A stretch of DNA of 34,649 nt, taken from IMG/VR virus record IMGVR_UViG_3300029950_000051, positions 1 to 34,649 of that record. The stretch is one strand, 5' to 3'. The notes under the pieces are model-generated. The model was not told the DNA's origin. It saw only the letters and a program-made list of their open reading frames with translations, and ran no database searches. The position numbers and the translations under genes are program-made. This document shows positions 24,837-32,052 of the stretch, piece by piece. The number at the start of each line of letters is the position of its first letter. Within the stretch, counting starts at the first letter, position 1. The stretch comes from a virus.

Positions 24837-25130
24837 TCAGTTAATCAGCGGTAAAAGTTCAGTACGCCAGATGGCCACCTCTTTCGGGGCATCAAATAAA
24901 ATGCCCACCTGGCGCCCGACGATCCGCACAATTTTTATCCGGCAGTTATCGGTCAGTTGGTGTTCTTCACCAACGGCCATACCGTGCAAGCGGATGTTTT
25001 CTTTTCCCGGTTCCACAATATCCAGCGTGGCGCGGGGGCTGTGCCATGGCCCGTACACGTCCAGCGCATTCAGTCTGATGCTGTTGTTAACCTCTACCGA
25101 TTCGCCCGCCCGGCGCGCTAAAACTAACAT
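24837..25130 (-). CDS. Double-length CsrA-like RNA-binding protein
   Basis: A 97-residue protein with two CsrA-like halves. Residues 1-50: MLVLARRAGESVEV, then NNSIRLNALDVYGPW and ATLDIVEPGKENIRLHG, like CsrA beta1-beta5. Residues 51-97: GEEHQLTDNCRIKIVRIVG, then RQVGILFDAPKEVAIWRTEL, very close to CsrA. CsrA is normally about 61 residues and forms a dimer with two RNA sites. A single chain with two halves would be a pseudo-dimer with two different faces; the second half has no copy of the first beta strand. Alternatively an insertion between beta strands, as in Pseudomonas RsmN. The ATG overlaps the upstream stop by 7 bp. It probably controls translation of host or phage mRNA. Confidence 0.72.
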   Translation of the reverse strand: MLVLARRAGESVEVNNSIRLNALDVYGPWHSPRATLDIVEPGKENIRLHGMAVGEEHQLTDNCRIKIVRIVGRQVGILFDAPKEVAIWRTELLPLIN

Positions 25131-25444
25131 GCTGCTTTCTCCATTTTTTGGCCGGCAGCCGCTTCATAAGCGGCAACCAGTGGCAATAATTCGTTGTATT
25201 CCTGGCGCTGGGTATTACGCAGCCGTTCCAGATAGGCGCGTTTAACTGATGATTCAAAACCGGCGACCTTCTCCGCCCAGGCATCACGGATAAAACCGCG
25301 CATTTTGGTGCGCAGCGGCAGCCGCATATTGGCCAGCATTTCGTTACGGCGTCCGGCATCCAGCGTTAACAGGTAACGGGCATACTGTTTTTGCTTTTCG
25401 GTCTGTTCGTATTCATGCAGTTCTTTTTTATTGCTCGCTTTCAT
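25124..25444 (-). CDS. Small helical protein, unknown
   Basis: A 106-residue basic helical protein, starting MKASNKKELHEYEQTEKQKQ. Start at 25444 chosen because AGGAAAGGA lies just upstream; a longer frame is open to 25462. No known domain. It lies between the initiator and the CsrA-like gene, overlapping the latter by 7 bp, so the two are probably translated together. Function unknown. Confidence 0.5.
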   Translation of the reverse strand: MKASNKKELHEYEQTEKQKQYARYLLTLDAGRRNEMLANMRLPLRTKMRGFIRDAWAEKVAGFESSVKRAYLERLRNTQRQEYNELLPLVAAYEAAAGQKMEKAAC

Positions 25445-25454
25445 CGTCCTTTCC

Positions 25455-27479
25455 TCATGCAATTTGCCAGTTTTCGATCATTTCCAGTTGCTGCGGTGGC
25501 GGTGAACTTCGTTCAACCGGCTGGCCAGTACAGTTATTCACACCAGTCCAAGGCGGCTGCGCCGCTTTAAAATCAAAACCATCGGCATTCGCCGCATCAC
25601 GTTCGGCCTGTCGGGCTTCTGCTCGGATTAGATCGCGGGCAGCCTTTTCAGCCTTGCGGCGCTGGCGCACGGCAAAGGCTTCATCTTTGCTGGCGTTTAC
25701 GCGAAACCATGACCGCCATTGGCTGATTTTCTCAATGGCATTGCCCGCGACTTCGGCAATCACACCAATGATCTTTTCTCCGGTTTCGCCATAGGCGTTA
25801 ATGGCTGGCCGCGTCAGTTCGTTCTGGAACTTCTCGCCGCTGATTTCGTCCAGGTATTCCATAGTTTCGGTGACTGTCTTCAGGATTTTTTTCAGGCTTA
25901 ACCCGTTCTCGTCGTAGAACTCGCAATAGGTCTTCCACGCAGCACTTGCGCTTTCCTGAGCGGTGGCATCCAACTGCATAATGAATTCCCGCAGCGGTTC
26001 TTCTTCCGGTGTCCATTCTTCTTCTGGTAATCGAGCAAGGCGGCGAAGTTGACGCCAGACCGTTACCGATGGCCCACCCACTTGCTGAAACTGACGTATG
26101 CCATTGCGGCTGCTCCAGGCGACAATATCTTTTGCCGACGCTTTAGCGTCTTTGCCATACAAGTCCTTATCGACGTGTTCACCATCGATATTTTTGGCGA
26201 TGTATTTGGCGATATAACCGGCAGCGGAATATTCCTTGCCGGTTTTCGGATTAATTCCGGTTTTGATTTTTTCGGCTTTAAAGCGCACATCCGCTTTTGC
26301 ATTCAGCAATTCGTGATGGTCTTCTTTTTCAGCGTATCCGCGCAGCGCCTTTGTTACCTCGTCAGCCTGATCCGGACGGACAAACAGCAGTAAATGCCAG
26401 TGAGGCGTGCCGTCGTGATGAGGCTCTGCAACACGGAATCCAAAAAAATCCCACTTCTCCGGTTTATTCCGGGTAATCCGCCCGGCTAACGTGCGAAAGC
26501 GCGCCCAAAGCGAACACATATACTGTTGCCCGTCTCGTGGGCTGGCCCCTCTGAACTTAGGATTGCGGCCACAGCCGCGAGTTGAATGGTATTTTGACGG
26601 TGTAGTAATGGTGTAAAACCAGCCTTCATAACCGTTGGCTTTTGCGTATTCTTCAAACCCGGCAATCCGCACCATCAATTCAGCGCGGCGTACCTCCGGA
26701 TTGGCAACGCTCAATTCAGATAGATCAGCCAGCGTGTACTGCTCGCCGTCTTCATTCTCCATCAGGGTGTGTTCCAGCATGTCTAAATTCATCTGCTGGC
26801 GGCGCTGCCACTCACGGCGACCAACCGGGCTGCAATAAGCGTTTTTATTTACAACAACCTGATTCAGCTCACGGCTTATTTTCTCTATTCTCTGCGCCTG
26901 TGCCCGGCGCATTTTTCTGCGCCACCAGTTTTCATCCTGGCAACGCTTTAATAATCCGGTAACCAGCGGCAGCAAAGCGCCTTCTTTCGCTTCGGCCTTG
27001 GTCATTTCTTCAGCTTCTTTCGGCGTTAAATAACCGCTATTTTTTTCAGCAGAAGCCATTATCGCGCTCTGTGTTTCCAGTGCGATCAAATACCCGTTTA
27101 AACTTTGGTAATCTGAAAATTCATGGTGTTCAAAAACACTGATAACCCGATGTACAGCATCAGGGGTGGTCATTCTGTCTGGCCAGCCAGTCAGTTTTAA
27201 AATGCAGGATCGAGCCCTTACCGTGATGTAGTCTTCTAAATATTGGTCATGGGTCTGATGCACCAGAAAATCACCAATCTTGAACTGCTTGCGCAGCTCA
27301 TCCAGACGCTGATTGGCATTGCGGATTCCGTTCGACTTTGCGCGGCTAACAACGCGTTTCCAGTCATTCAGCAACGGGCGGGAAAATTCGCCAAACCGTT
27401 CTGTAACCTCAGCCGCCTGACGTTCCCAGTAAGGAGTCTTCTTCATTGCCGGTGCGCCGACCAATGCAAACTCTGACAT
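25455..27479 (-). CDS. A: Rolling-circle replication initiator A
   Basis: A 674-residue P2 gpA-type HUH endonuclease. The metal motif is H360-W361-H362 (GTPHWHLLLFVRP), and the two catalytic tyrosines are Y422 and Y426 in GYIAKYIAKNID, the same spacing (YxxxY) as P2 Y450/Y454. The N-terminal domain (residues 1-200) is helical; the C-terminal domain (450-674) is helical and basic. It nicks at the origin, which in P2 lies within A; I could not locate the nick site here. The ATG of the gene and the stop of the zinc-ribbon gene overlap by one base. Confidence 0.92.
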   Translation of the reverse strand: MSEFALVGAPAMKKTPYWERQAAEVTERFGEFSRPLLNDWKRVVSRAKSNGIRNANQRLDELRKQFKIGDFLVHQTHDQYLEDYITVRARSCILKLTGWPDRMTTPDAVHRVISVFEHHEFSDYQSLNGYLIALETQSAIMASAEKNSGYLTPKEAEEMTKAEAKEGALLPLVTGLLKRCQDENWWRRKMRRAQAQRIEKISRELNQVVVNKNAYCSPVGRREWQRRQQMNLDMLEHTLMENEDGEQYTLADLSELSVANPEVRRAELMVRIAGFEEYAKANGYEGWFYTITTPSKYHSTRGCGRNPKFRGASPRDGQQYMCSLWARFRTLAGRITRNKPEKWDFFGFRVAEPHHDGTPHWHLLLFVRPDQADEVTKALRGYAEKEDHHELLNAKADVRFKAEKIKTGINPKTGKEYSAAGYIAKYIAKNIDGEHVDKDLYGKDAKASAKDIVAWSSRNGIRQFQQVGGPSVTVWRQLRRLARLPEEEWTPEEEPLREFIMQLDATAQESASAAWKTYCEFYDENGLSLKKILKTVTETMEYLDEISGEKFQNELTRPAINAYGETGEKIIGVIAEVAGNAIEKISQWRSWFRVNASKDEAFAVRQRRKAEKAARDLIRAEARQAERDAANADGFDFKAAQPPWTGVNNCTGQPVERSSPPPQQLEMIENWQIA

Positions 27480-27865
27480 CAGGCTGCACTCTCCAGCTTT
27501 TTCTTTTCTGCATCAGTTTTACGCTGCACTTCGCGGCTTAGTTTTCCGGACAACGCCATTAATTTTTCGGCGTGATACTGGCTGGCTTTCGCTTCAATAA
27601 TGTTTTGCGTGGTTTGTGCGGCGGTAGCGCAGTAATGCAGCACCTGGTCAAATCGTTCTTTGACCAGGCGCTGAACAATCTGAATTTCTTCCAGTGTCAG
27701 CCCGTCCACTAAATCGGCATGAACTTCCTGAACCGTCTGAACAGGTTGTTGAATATTGCTGACGTGTGCCAGCTGAATGCCACCGTCTCCGCATTGCTGG
27801 CAGAAGGTAACCATTTCCCGGCTGAAGTGCTCACGGCGGCAGGTAGGGCAGTAGTAGTTCATCAT
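27479..27865 (-). CDS. Small zinc-ribbon protein, unknown
   Basis: A 128-residue protein with an N-terminal zinc ribbon CPTCRREHF...CQQC (residues 6-25) and a long coiled C-terminal half (residues 55-125, KRFDQVLHYCATAAQTTQNI-like helix). Adjacent ATG codons at 27865 and 27862. Its stop overlaps the ATG of A, suggesting coupling, so it may assist initiator loading or control. Not a DksA. Role unknown. Confidence 0.5.
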   Translation of the reverse strand: MMNYYCPTCRREHFSREMVTFCQQCGDGGIQLAHVSNIQQPVQTVQEVHADLVDGLTLEEIQIVQRLVKERFDQVLHYCATAAQTTQNIIEAKASQYHAEKLMALSGKLSREVQRKTDAEKKKLESAA

Positions 27866-27877
27866 AATTACTCTGCC

Positions 27878-28081
27878 TCACTCTTCCTTAACGTCGATAT
27901 TGTGCTTAGCGCAGAATTCCCTGAGTGATTCTTCGCTTTTAAATTCGACGGATGAACGGTGATCCCCCACATCCAAACGCAGATAACAGCGTGAAATTCT
28001 CGACTTCCCTACACCATAAATAGCTGCAGAAAGGCTAACCTTTTCAGTTTGGTTTTGATAAACAACTGAAGTTGATGGCAT
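27878..28081 (-). CDS. Small protein, unknown
   Basis: A 67-residue protein with a beta-rich core (ISRCYLRLDVGDHRSSVEFKS) and a short helix. SD AGGAAA lies just upstream. No family recognised. Located between a membrane microprotein and the zinc-ribbon protein in a tightly packed early operon. Confidence 0.45.
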   Translation of the reverse strand: MPSTSVVYQNQTEKVSLSAAIYGVGKSRISRCYLRLDVGDHRSSVEFKSEESLREFCAKHNIDVKEE

Positions 28082-28083
28082 AA

Positions 28084-28203
28084 CTATTTCCTCATCCCAT
28101 GCAAAAAGTTAACAAACGCCAACGCACACAAAGAACCCAAAAACGAACCCAGAACCAGAGCCATCAAAAACAAAGTAATTAAAATACCTTCTGAGCCGTT
28201 CAT
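28084..28203 (-). CDS. 39-residue membrane microprotein
   Basis: A short reading frame, easily missed: MNGSEGILITLFLMALVLGS then FLGSLCALAFVNFLHGMRK. One strong transmembrane helix (residues 7-32) with a basic end, so probable N-out, C-in. The ATG overlaps the upstream stop as TGATG, the same coupling seen at genuine junctions, and the frame ends two bases before the next gene. Small single-helix proteins in early operons include superinfection exclusion and membrane regulators; which one is unknown. Confidence 0.65.
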   Translation of the reverse strand: MNGSEGILITLFLMALVLGSFLGSLCALAFVNFLHGMRK

Positions 28204-28511
28204 CAGTTCACCGCCTTCAGCTGTCCACTGTTACGCATTGCCGCCAGCTTTTTACCCGCAGCCTGCACGCTCTGACGCAGCAACCGCTCCTTCTGCAGGT
28301 GCGGATTCTGGTCAACGATCCACTGCTCTAAATCGGATTCCAGCCAGACTTCACGGCCAGCTATGCTGATGCTGTGCGGCAGTTGGCCTGCAGCCCGGTG
28401 TTTATTAAACGTGGTGCGACTCATGCCTAAAGCGGCGGCCGCCTCGCTGATGTTCATTTTTTTCTGGTGCAGAATGCCCAGGCTGATTTCTGCTTTTTGA
28501 TGTGCTGCCAT
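28203..28511 (-). CDS. AlpA/MerR-like HTH protein
   Basis: A 102-residue DNA-binding protein. HTH region NISEAAAALGMSRTTFNKHR then AAGQLPHSISIAGREVWLESDLEQWI (residues 20-65), the pattern of excisionase/AlpA-type winged HTHs. C-terminal helix is basic. Strong SD AAGGAGGT just before the ATG. It could modulate early genes or excision. A different gene at 30187 is the better Cox candidate by position. Confidence 0.65.
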   Translation of the reverse strand: MAAHQKAEISLGILHQKKMNISEAAAALGMSRTTFNKHRAAGQLPHSISIAGREVWLESDLEQWIVDQNPHLQKERLLRQSVQAAGKKLAAMRNSGQLKAVN

Positions 28512-28530
28512 ATGACCTCCTTGAAACTAA

Positions 28531-28550
28531 GCCCCCTTGATATAGGGGGC
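28531..28550 (-). terminator. GC hairpin before HTH gene
   Basis: Stem GCCCCC/GGGGGC with loop of eight bases; on the minus strand TTAGTTTC follows. A weak terminator or attenuator between the MazG-like and HTH genes. Confidence 0.45.
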
Positions 28551-28556
28551 CAACTA

Positions 28557-28973
28557 TCAGAACTTTTTGCCGTTTTCTAAGCGGCGGTTTTCTGGCTTGT
28601 GGTCTGCCCGGCTGGCGTTGTATTCCAACTTTTCGAGCATTGCTCCAGCCACATCGAGTCCGAAGCCTCCGGCGTAATCCAGAATGCGAATAAGCGCATC
28701 GGCCAGTTCCACTTCTTCCATGCTGCGATTGGGTAATTTGTCGTCTTGCAGGTTTTTGCGCACACCTTCCATGCATTCGGAAATTTCGGAATGAATCAGG
28801 CACAGCAGCTCGCCTTTATTCCGTTGCACCTTTTCGCCGGTATGAATGTCGTGCCACCACCCCGCGTCTACATTGCGCTGGTGTACCAGCTGCTGAAGAT
28901 CAGCCAGTGTTTTAACCAGCGTTGGCAAAACGACTTCTTGTTCAAACTCTTTCAGTGTGATTTCTGTCGTCAT
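28557..28973 (-). CDS. MazG-like nucleotide pyrophosphohydrolase
   Basis: A 138-residue all-alpha NTP pyrophosphohydrolase. The metal ligands are E63-x2-E66 (HSEISECMEG) and E89-x2-D92 (EEVELADALIRILDY), the EExxE...ExxD pattern of MazG/dUTPase-like proteins. It would hydrolyse dNTP or (p)ppGpp-type nucleotides; substrate not determined. Neighbours are exonuclease and replication genes, so nucleotide pool cleaning or stress control during phage growth is the likely role. Confidence 0.75.
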   Translation of the reverse strand: MTTEITLKEFEQEVVLPTLVKTLADLQQLVHQRNVDAGWWHDIHTGEKVQRNKGELLCLIHSEISECMEGVRKNLQDDKLPNRSMEEVELADALIRILDYAGGFGLDVAGAMLEKLEYNASRADHKPENRRLENGKKF

Positions 28974-28974
28974 T

Positions 28975-29562
28975 TCAAAGTCCCTCTGCGATATAAATTA
29001 ATAAATCCCGCGCTGCGATAGCATCAGTTAAGGCTCTGTGTGGATCGCCCTTAAATTCAATACCAGCAATTTCAAGGCAACGCGCTAATGACAAACGTTT
29101 GAACTGACTTCTCTCTGAATCCCATTCAAGGTGTTCAGCGAAATACCGGTTTGCTAATCCCATGATGCAGAAAACTTTGTCTGGAACATTCCACGGCCAA
29201 CCAGTAAAGCCACAAAGGAAGAGACTCTGACGAACAAGCCGTTCATCGAATCCGCGATTGAATGATGTGAAGTATTCTCCATCTACTATTTTGCCATCCA
29301 ACTCGTCCCACACTTTCCAGAAAGGCCGTGCCGAAAGTGCTTTATACTCAGAAATCCCGTGAGTTTTCTCAGCCGCTTTTTGCATAATGCTCTTTGGTGC
29401 AGTCAGCGAATTAACCAGAACAACACCATCAGATGCTCGTACGGCTGCCAATTCCACTACAGTGTCGTTCTCACCCAGACCGGTTGTTTCTGTGTCTATG
29501 ATGATTCCGCACTCAAGAATTTTCTGGGCCTTTCCGATTAAGTAATCTTTTTGATTCGACAT
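28975..29562 (-). CDS. DEDDh 3'-5' exonuclease
   Basis: A 195-residue DnaQ-like exonuclease. ExoI: IIIDTETTGLGEND with D23 and E25; ExoII: FNRGFDERLVRQS with an Asp near residue 105; ExoIII: HRALTDAIAARDLL with His and Asp near the C-terminus. It would proofread or trim DNA/RNA ends. SD GAGGA precedes the ATG. It begins the replication part of the early operon after a hairpin. Confidence 0.85.
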   Translation of the reverse strand: MSNQKDYLIGKAQKILECGIIIDTETTGLGENDTVVELAAVRASDGVVLVNSLTAPKSIMQKAAEKTHGISEYKALSARPFWKVWDELDGKIVDGEYFTSFNRGFDERLVRQSLFLCGFTGWPWNVPDKVFCIMGLANRYFAEHLEWDSERSQFKRLSLARCLEIAGIEFKGDPHRALTDAIAARDLLIYIAEGL

Positions 29563-29596
29563 TGACTAATCCTCATATTTAGGTCGTGTAAAAGTC

Positions 29597-29615
29597 GGCG
29601 GGCTTCCCGCCCGCC
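29597..29615 (-). terminator. Hairpin after early gene pair
   Basis: Perfect 7-bp stem GGCGGGC/GCCCGCC with loop TTCCC; on the minus strand it is followed by GACTTTT. Placed between the 91-residue gene and the exonuclease, so it may partially stop early transcription. Confidence 0.6.
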
Positions 29616-29649
29616 TTCGCTCAGGGTGCTGTGCGATTCGTAAAATTCT

Positions 29650-29928
29650 TTAGTGGATGACTGGCATCAAAAGCCCGGAAATTTTCCGGGCGCTGTCGTC
29701 GTCGATTGGCCCCAGCAACATGGCGCCGGTATCCAGATAGGTGCCGCCGTCCAGCCGGGTAAGGCTCAGGTCGGCGGTATAAAAATTTGAGAACGCGCAG
29801 ACCGAACCGTTATGAATGCGAATACCGAAGACATCGCCCTCTGCCATAACGTGAACCTGCGTGTTTTTTACGGTGATAACCGCCGTCTGTTGGGCGGTGT
29901 AGCGCCGGGCGCTGATTGGCTTATCCAT
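29650..29928 (-). CDS. Early protein, unknown
   Basis: A 92-residue protein from the ATG at 29928 (AAGGGGGCAGGC upstream). A longer frame to 30036 lies mostly under the HTH gene and is not credible. Sequence: MDKPISARRYTAQQTAVITV then a beta-rich core (VHVMAEGDVFGIRIHNGSVC). No family recognised. Second gene after the early promoter. Confidence 0.5.
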   Translation of the reverse strand: MDKPISARRYTAQQTAVITVKNTQVHVMAEGDVFGIRIHNGSVCAFSNFYTADLSLTRLDGGTYLDTGAMLLGPIDDDSARKISGLLMPVIH

Positions 29929-29938
29929 GCCTGCCCCC

Positions 29939-30187
29939 TTAGTGCGCGTTCGTTTCGGATGCGGACTTGATATAGCCGTCCGGAAGGTTCTGATCCGCAA
30001 GCCAATGTTGGATTTGCTCAGGAGTCCAGAACTCAATGGTTCCTAAACGATACGGTTCAGGCAGAACTCCCTGATCTTTCCAATTGCGAACGGTTTTAGT
30101 GGTCACATGAATGAGATCAGCCAACATCACCTGGCTGATTCTGGTGCCGGGAGCAAGCCCGGCAAGGTTTGGCTGAGTAACAGGCAT
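29939..30187 (-). CDS. Cox/excisionase-like HTH regulator
   Basis: An 82-residue winged-HTH protein: SQVMLADLIHVTTKTVRNWKDQG then LPEPYRLGTIEFWTPEQIQHWL (residues 18-65). It is the first gene of the early operon, divergent from the repressor, where P2 has cox. Cox proteins both repress the lysogeny promoter and promote excision. SD TAGGGGAC precedes the ATG. The position makes it the best Cro/Cox candidate. Confidence 0.72.
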   Translation of the reverse strand: MPVTQPNLAGLAPGTRISQVMLADLIHVTTKTVRNWKDQGVLPEPYRLGTIEFWTPEQIQHWLADQNLPDGYIKSASETNAH

Positions 30188-30273
30188 AAGTGTCCCCTAT
30201 GTCATTTGTGGACTAGAGGGAGAAACTGTGTACTATGGGTACTTGCTGAATACCTAGATAGTGTCTCCCTTTC

Positions 30274-30336
30274 GATACACTGAACAATATATGCATCCTT
30301 TAAGAGTTGTCAAACCCTTTTGGATACATCTGTATC
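30274..30336. promoter_or_regulatory. Candidate lysogeny operators (GATACA sites)
   Basis: GATACA-TC-TGTATC at 30323-30336 is a perfect inverted repeat, and a second GATACA with an imperfect mate starts at 30274. They flank the early promoter: one lies just upstream of its -35, the other around its start point. Likely repressor and/or Cox operators; binding is inferred. Confidence 0.6.
30286..30313 (-). promoter_or_regulatory. Strong early promoter Pe
   Basis: On the minus strand TTGACA (30313-30308, perfect) and TATATT (30291-30286, 5 of 6) with a 16-bp spacer. It would start transcription near 30279 and read into the Cox-like gene, giving a leader of about 90 bases. The plus-strand repressor gene faces away. 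This is the best core promoter in the window. Confidence 0.78.
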
Positions 30337-30359
30337 GAATTATAGACATGGAGTAGTTT

Positions 30360-30809
30360 ATGAATACGTTTGCAGACCGTGTTGATCTGCTGTTGAAACA
30401 GTTCGGACGTAAAAGCATTTCTGAAAAAACGGGCATATCGACTGCGCAGCTTCACCGCCTGCGTACTGGCTCTGATACCACCCGTGAAAACCTGATTCGC
30501 CTGTCCGATGCCACCGGCACTGAGTTCTTATGGCTTGGTAAAGGTGAAGGCCCGATGTATTCGGACGGCACCCCAGCACCAGCCATGCCCACAGCATCCG
30601 CGCCTGAGTTTTCCAAAGATGAGATCGAGATTGTGGAACTATTCCGCAAAGCGGATTTGTCGCTGAAACTGCAGGTTTTTCAGTTGCTGAAGGGCGGCAG
30701 CTCGCATCAAGGTGGCATAAGTGCCGCTGGCCACGGTACTAACATTGTGTCCAGCGGCGACGGCAGTATTGCTGCTGCCGGAAATGTGAAGAAAGGATCT
30801 GACCGGTAA
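30360..30809 (+). CDS. Phage repressor (CI-like) with C-terminal motif
   Basis: A 149-residue regulator. HTH: ADRVDLLLKQFGRKSISEKT then GISTAQLHRLRTGSDTTRENLIRLS (residues 5-48), followed by TGTEFLWLGKGEGPM, a common phrase of CI N-terminal domains, then a linker and a helix (KDEIEIVELFRKADLSLKLQVFQLL, near 92-118). The C-terminal tail is Gly/Ser/Ala-rich with TNIVSSGDGSIAAAGNV at residues 127-143, also seen at the N-terminus of the next protein. No LexA-type protease domain, so it is not SOS-cleaved in the usual way. SD GGAG precedes the ATG. Confidence 0.72.
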   Translation: MNTFADRVDLLLKQFGRKSISEKTGISTAQLHRLRTGSDTTRENLIRLSDATGTEFLWLGKGEGPMYSDGTPAPAMPTASAPEFSKDEIEIVELFRKADLSLKLQVFQLLKGGSSHQGGISAAGHGTNIVSSGDGSIAAAGNVKKGSDR

Positions 30810-30826
30810 TATTAAGGAGGATTGGC

Positions 30827-31354
30827 GTGACGGATTTTACCAATATCACCGCCAGCGGCCCCAACAGCATTGCTGCCAATGGTGATGTATTTCAGGAAAC
30901 ACATCACCACCACGCCCAGCCACAGAAAGACCCGCTGAGAACTGCACTGGAGCAACGTGACCAGGCGTATTATAGCTGGCAAGATTTTGATAAAAAGCGC
31001 CGGGCTGCATTGCGCAGCCGGTGGTTTAATTTCTGGAATGCTGGTGCACTGTTGTCTGGCTCTGCGCTTGCCGCTGCTATTTTCTTTATCGTTTGGCCCG
31101 GCTTAATCCGTTATGGGTTGGTTTACTGGCTGACTCATCAAGATCACCTGATAAATAACCTGACCACCTTCAGCGGTGCGTTATTTTTAATCCCATTTAT
31201 TTCTTTGTCTTTGTGTGCCTGGCGCGTTGGAATTCGCCGCCAGATAGCTCTGGCAGATGCAATTTATTTTGCCTCTCATGCCCGCGCAATGGCTGATGAA
31301 TGTCACCGGCTGGATGCACAGATTAAGTACTTCAAGAAACACGGATCGTTATGA
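30827..31354 (+). CDS. Membrane protein sharing a motif with the repressor
   Basis: A 175-residue protein. The N-terminus has TNITASGPNSIAANGDV (residues 5-21), matching the repressor tail in 11 of 17 positions. A His-rich segment and a charged helix follow (DPLRTALEQRDQAYYSWQDF), then two membrane helices (near 66-95 and 104-128) and a C-terminal helix with HARAMADECHRLDAQIK. SD AAGGAGG precedes the ATG; the stop overlaps the next ATG. Architecture suggests an anchored effector that responds through the shared motif. Immunity or superinfection role is conjecture. Confidence 0.62.
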   Translation: MTDFTNITASGPNSIAANGDVFQETHHHHAQPQKDPLRTALEQRDQAYYSWQDFDKKRRAALRSRWFNFWNAGALLSGSALAAAIFFIVWPGLIRYGLVYWLTHQDHLINNLTTFSGALFLIPFISLSLCAWRVGIRRQIALADAIYFASHARAMADECHRLDAQIKYFKKHGSL

Positions 31355-32040
31355 AATTAACCAAAGAAAATGTAACAAGTCATTTCGAGTCGATGCTTAC
31401 CCGTACTCGTAGAGATTATGTTCGCCTGAGTCAGGTTAAGTATTTAAAGACTTTTCAACATCCTGAAAATAATACTCGGTACATAGTTGACCGCTGCCAA
31501 TCAGTTTACCGGGTTGGGCAAAGGATTAAGACGTTTGAACGTGAACTACCCAGATTGGTTCTGGATGCACCTGTTTATTCGCCAGTAAAGTTAGAAAATC
31601 CATTTATCGTAGAAATATTAAACAACGAGATTGGTATAGATCAGTGGCAATTCAATGTTGGTTATTGCTTCAGGGAGGCACTTGGCCTGCGTTACGTACA
31701 GCGTCGCAGTACAGATAAAGAGACAAGAAAGTTAAGCACATTCTCTGAATGGTTACAGAGCCCAATATTAAAATTCTCGACAGGCGATCTTATATCTCAC
31801 AAGCACGAACAGATAATGATCCAAGTCGAAGAAGGCCTTCCCTCTGGCTTTGTTGATACAACCATTGAGCATGGGATGCTGCGGTGCGCAGTTTATGAGT
31901 TTGATAGCGATAAAAGCAAATGGACTCTGAACGCCAGATACCATGGCAATCAGTTTGATTTCTTAATGGTACTTATTTTTGGTCTAGGTGAATTAAGTCG
32001 ATTCACTGAACTGTTAAATACTTCTCCAGAGAATGCATGA
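31351..32040 (+). CDS. Cargo protein, unknown, AT-rich
   Basis: A 229-residue soluble protein without recognised domain. It overlaps the membrane-protein gene by 4 bp and is visibly more AT-rich than the phage genes around it, a sign of separate origin. Polar and mixed alpha/beta; it lacks membrane helices. Co-translation suggests a two-gene cargo unit with the membrane protein. Lysogenic conversion or anti-phage function is inferred from position between repressor and integrase. Confidence 0.5.
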   Translation: MKLTKENVTSHFESMLTRTRRDYVRLSQVKYLKTFQHPENNTRYIVDRCQSVYRVGQRIKTFERELPRLVLDAPVYSPVKLENPFIVEILNNEIGIDQWQFNVGYCFREALGLRYVQRRSTDKETRKLSTFSEWLQSPILKFSTGDLISHKHEQIMIQVEEGLPSGFVDTTIEHGMLRCAVYEFDSDKSKWTLNARYHGNQFDFLMVLIFGLGELSRFTELLNTSPENA

Positions 32041-32052
32041 ATAGGGATTTTT

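Noticed and set aside
29650-30036. Longer 128-residue form of the early unknown protein
   Set aside because: The first 36 residues overlap the Cox-like gene in another frame, and a good ribosome site supports the ATG at 29928.
30360-30809. LexA/CI-type self-cleaving repressor
   Set aside because: No Ser/Lys protease domain; the protein is only 149 residues with a Gly-rich tail.
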